From the NCBI RefSeq assembly GCF_014385095.1, contig NZ_JACRTC010000004.1, positions 62,001 to 126,000 of the forward strand: a DNA stretch of 64,000 nucleotides, given 5' to 3'. Source of the DNA: Zongyangia hominis (lineage in GTDB: Bacteria > Bacillota > Clostridia > Oscillospirales > Ruminococcaceae). Shown in pieces: positions 62,001-64,000 of this stretch (positions within the stretch are counted from its first letter, which is position 1; each line of letters opens with the position of its first letter). A model generated the notes under the pieces. That model searched no databases. It was given only the letters and a program-made list of their open reading frames with translations, and had not been told where the DNA came from. The position numbers were made by a program, and so were the translations under genes.

Positions 62001-64000
62001 GTGAACGTGGGCCTTGCCGACGGCCTCAACGCCGTGCGGGTCATTGTCAGAGACCCGGGTTCCGATCTCTCCGACACCTACACCGTTAATATCACAAGGG
62101 AACCCAACCCCGACACCCTCTATAAAGAGACGGCCCGTCCCCAGTTCCACTTTACCCCCTATATGTATCAGATGAACGACCCCAACGGCCTTGTCTACGA
62201 CGACGCCAGAGGGGAATACCACCTGTTCTTCCAGTGCAACCGTCCCTTTGACACCGGCGTAGAGGGCTTAAACGGCACCACCTGCTGGGGCCACGCCGTT
62301 TCCAAGGACATGGTCAACTGGGAGGAGCTGCCCCTGGCCATCACGCCCGACGAGCTGGGCTTTGCCTATTCCGGCTCGGGCGTCATCGACCGCAATAACA
62401 CCTCCGGGCTCTTTGTAGATGACCCCGCCGACCCGAACTACACCCCGCCGGGCTCGAGAATCGTGGTCTTCTACGCCAGCGTGGCTGGGGATACCACCTA
62501 CGGCTACGCCAAACAGAGCATGGCTTATTCCGCCGACGGCGGCCGCACCTTTATCAAATACCCGGGCAATCCGGTGGTCAAAAACCCGGGCAATATGTAT
62601 GGCGGCGGCATGCGCGACCCCAAGGTCTTCTGGTATGAGGACGCCAGTCTTAAAGACGGCGGCATCTGGGTCATGGTCACGGTGGGAGACTTACACATCT
62701 TCACCTCTCCGAACCTGATTGACTGGAAGCATTGCGGACGTCCCCAGATCAACGGCCAGGTCTTTGACTCCGAGTGTCCCGACCTCTATCCGCTCCCCGT
62801 GGACGGCGACCCGGACAATATCAAATGGGTCTACACTGGCGGCGGCATCTTCTATGTGCTGGGCCACATGGAGGTGACAGGGGAGGACACCGTCATGTTT
62901 GTCCCCGAGACCGACAAGCTCTACGCCCTCAACGGCATCGCCGACCAGGGCCCTGGCAACCCGGCTCCCGAGACCTACGCCACCCAGACCTTTAACAATG
63001 AGAAACTGGGCCGCACCATCTCCATCAGCTGGCTCAGAGACCCCTCCATGCAGTGGAAGGACAAAAACTGGAATTCCGCGCAAAGCATCCCCATGGAGCA
63101 TTCCCTGCGCACCGTGGACGGGAAGGTGAAGCTCTTCAGCTACCCCGCCGCGGAAGTAAAGGACATGCGGGATGAGAAGATTTTGTCCCTCAAGGGCGTC
63201 CAGGTGGACGAGAGCAGTGAGAACGTTCTCAAAGACCTCAAAGCCACCTCCTGCGACATGGAGGCCACCATCACCCTGGGCACCGCCACCGAAGTGGGCT
63301 TTAAGCTCCGCGTCGGGGCGGCAGGCGGCGGTCAAGAGCTCAAGATCACCTACAATAAAAACGACGGCAAGCTCTATGTGGACAAGATGAAGACCGGCGG
63401 CGGCAGTTATCTGGGCGTCTACGAGCCGGAAATGAGCCTGCTCGACGGCAACAAGATCAAGCTGCGGATGCTCTTAGATCAGATCTGCTTCGATGTCTAC
63501 GGCAATGACGGCGAAGCTGCTATTGCGGGACTCATTTACAGCGAGTTTGAGAATAACGGCATGGAATTTTTCACAAACGGCACAGCCACCCTGGATCTGG
63601 ACGTTTATTCCATGAAGGCCATGGACCGCACCGTACCCGATCCTGTGGTTCCGACGGTTCTCACCGACCTGACCCTGTCCTCGGCCCTCCTCACCCCCAA
63701 CTTCTCCGCCGATGTGACCGAGTATACCGCCACCGTGGCGAACTCTATGGACTCCATCAAGGTCCTCCCCACTTACACCGGCGACGCGGCCGTCACCGTG
63801 AACGGCACGGAAGTGGCTTCCGGCGCTTACTCCACCGACATCAGCCTGAGCGTCGGCGAGAACACCATCACCGTCGTCGCGGGAGAGAAGACCTACACCA
63901 TCAAGGTCACCAGAGAGGAGCCCGCTCCGGTTCCCACGGTTCTCACCGACCTCGCCCTCTCCACCGGCACCTTAGCTCCCAACTTTAGCACTGAAGTCAC
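59064..64000 (+). CDS. Large secreted GH32 fructan hydrolase with five N-terminal repeat domains (3' end outside window)
   Basis: At least 1645 residues, open at the window end. AAGGAG lies 8 bases before ATG 59064. Signal peptide ends at LTALAA (about residue 42). Five LamG-like domains of about 175 residues start near residues 45, 220, 393, 569 and 743 (each xFxSNLTGW-type start, FTYEADV strand, FYIGDRLV strand, YSGGTFGLL). A cadherin-like beta domain (about 920-1013) precedes the GH32 domain. Catalytic residues: D1039 in MNDPNG, D1185 in MRDPKVF, E1237 in SECPDLY, all present. A LamG-like module and cadherin-like repeats follow (LTDLTLSSALLTPNFSADVT, recurring at the window end). Probable levanase or inulinase; any cell-wall anchor must lie beyond the window. 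Confidence 0.93.
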   Translation, partial: MNPKRGKGRMRAFLKKRVLPAILSLSMGLSMALPGSLTALAAGTFETNLTNLHGLSGTWSETADGYHGVAYGPGGNSFAIADEQVGKDDLFTYEAQVSSTSTNPDFNASLIFGLKNPQNPAERFYDFGIMTGSNRYIRFDQINGELSSNSLQASALAEVKDSYQLKIVRSSQTEFEFFIDNASILKMDLPGFEGGYVGMMTNDVGTYQNVRLTIDGSTQGFVSNLTGWKAQSGTWTETSQGYKSENAGGNNFLISDKTLGADDLFTYEADVTPLEDNAGLAFGIEDPANPTKHWYCFSVVKGNVGLVFEQVNGEAVGGLPTFVALTDEEKAQTTHHLKVVRKDAATFAFYIGDRLVHTATFAGYSGGTFGLLCTVKAAFQNANLTEEGTSIEGFQSNITGWHQVSGTWTFTEQGYEGVCSGNHFAMSEKRIDADTLFTYEADMTPKSAASGIVFGVLNPADPVTRWYCFNVVRDAAGNDISMIFNQTNGDPGGSIKASALTEDEKAKATYHMKVVREDKSTFKFYLDERLIFTETLDGFAGGAFGIMSTGNGIFNQVNFTDNGKVAGEGFVSNLSGWRGVNGSWGETDNGYHGEGSGNVFAMSSKAVNSHDPFTYEADMELPLDQTAGGITFGVKDPTNPSAKWFCMNVDRGGPLSRIFAQTNGNPDFILDYPLTDEEKDLTSYHLKVVREVKDGPVKFYLGERLLLEKELTTFEGGYFGVMTCNAAATFNHVNYTINGSDAAFTSNLTGWTPINGTWSVESNGYKGVTGGGDTWSYAKDKEITADEGFIYEADVQIKSGNHAAGLIFGVRDPADPAGRPSRLYSLLAIKDEGKVMAFTHKDGSAEWIEVADMTAADKAADIFHLRIEYLESKTANFYVNGTLYKTVAIPKFEGGFFGAMVSGGTTATFDNVNYYPAVTPKLQGLELIGAEMDTPFDAGDHSYWAEVGHSVDAVKVKTQFDSALYEVTVAGQKANPGVEVNVGLADGLNAVRVIVRDPGSDLSDTYTVNITREPNPDTLYKETARPQFHFTPYMYQMNDPNGLVYDDARGEYHLFFQCNRPFDTGVEGLNGTTCWGHAVSKDMVNWEELPLAITPDELGFAYSGSGVIDRNNTSGLFVDDPADPNYTPPGSRIVVFYASVAGDTTYGYAKQSMAYSADGGRTFIKYPGNPVVKNPGNMYGGGMRDPKVFWYEDASLKDGGIWVMVTVGDLHIFTSPNLIDWKHCGRPQINGQVFDSECPDLYPLPVDGDPDNIKWVYTGGGIFYVLGHMEVTGEDTVMFVPETDKLYALNGIADQGPGNPAPETYATQTFNNEKLGRTISISWLRDPSMQWKDKNWNSAQSIPMEHSLRTVDGKVKLFSYPAAEVKDMRDEKILSLKGVQVDESSENVLKDLKATSCDMEATITLGTATEVGFKLRVGAAGGGQELKITYNKNDGKLYVDKMKTGGGSYLGVYEPEMSLLDGNKIKLRMLLDQICFDVYGNDGEAAIAGLIYSEFENNGMEFFTNGTATLDLDVYSMKAMDRTVPDPVVPTVLTDLTLSSALLTPNFSADVTEYTATVANSMDSIKVLPTYTGDAAVTVNGTEVASGAYSTDISLSVGENTITVVAGEKTYTIKVTREEPAPVPTVLTDLALSTGTLAPNFSTEV

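Noticed and set aside
59148..62222. 1024-residue open frame on the minus strand
   Set aside because: It is the exact antisense of the GH32 gene repeats; low-complexity Val/Gly/His composition and no ribosome site. The plus-strand protein has signal peptide, conserved domains and catalytic motifs.

Overview
This is one contiguous chromosomal piece of a GC-rich, anaerobic Gram-positive bacterium, most likely a gut member of the Clostridia (Oscillospiraceae/Ruminococcaceae-like). That is an inference from gene content: a B12-dependent ribonucleotide reductase, EFR1-type ferredoxin and nitroreductase genes, a GGGtGRT/NifU-like pair, SPxTG and SipW-type surface proteins, strong AAGGAGG ribosome sites and frequent TTG starts. 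Both ends cut genes: the 3' end of mfd on the left and a very large GH32 fructan hydrolase on the right.

Layout. 1-9.2 kb: mfd tail, a foldase-like lipoprotein, a small lipoprotein, a CoA-disulfide reductase with rhodanese domain, a two-domain GntR-type regulator, and a redox operon (nitroreductase, ArsR regulator, EFR1 ferredoxin). 9.4-31.5 kb: an operon-like series of a solute-binding lipoprotein, a hybrid histidine kinase, a SipW-type signal peptidase, TasA-like subunits with ARY/AKY leaders, a membrane-anchored stalk protein and a 1585-residue secreted protein. An 8.86-kb integrative mobilizable element (10646-19502) has inserted in the last codons of the solute-binding gene. It separates that gene from its kinase and carries integrase, repressor, excisionase, relaxase with an oriT-like leader, a sortase-type surface protein, a TetR regulator and TnpV. 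31.5-47 kb: an integrase relic, the GGGtGRT/NifU-like pair, secA, aldo/keto reductase, iron alcohol dehydrogenase, AI-2E-type permease, CorC/HlyC protein, nrdJ and a VOC protein. 47-53 kb: a divergent regulatory module (XRE regulator plus ImmA/IrrE peptidase facing two small genes, one with a sigma-like helix-turn-helix), a patatin, a YhfC membrane protease and cysK. 53-58.7 kb: tRNA-Arg(ACG), a TIGR04076 protein, an isolated phage-tail-like operon (BppU-like baseplate protein, collagen-like fibre, small tail protein) and a proline-rich zinc-ribbon membrane protein. 59-64 kb: the GH32 enzyme with five N-terminal repeat domains.

How it works together. The most interesting unit is the sensing-and-fibre locus at 9.4-31.5 kb. 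No transporter permease accompanies the binding protein, and its gene originally overlapped the kinase gene by ATGA. It therefore probably fed a ligand signal to the kinase, with the SipW peptidase and fibre subunits as output. The mobile element and a frameshift in the third subunit suggest this lineage is modifying or losing the system.

Intergenic DNA also carries an apparently undescribed family of GC-rich units of about 60 bp, found in five places in both orientations. In one place a 23-bp sub-unit has expanded to seven copies and runs into the end of the immA-like gene.
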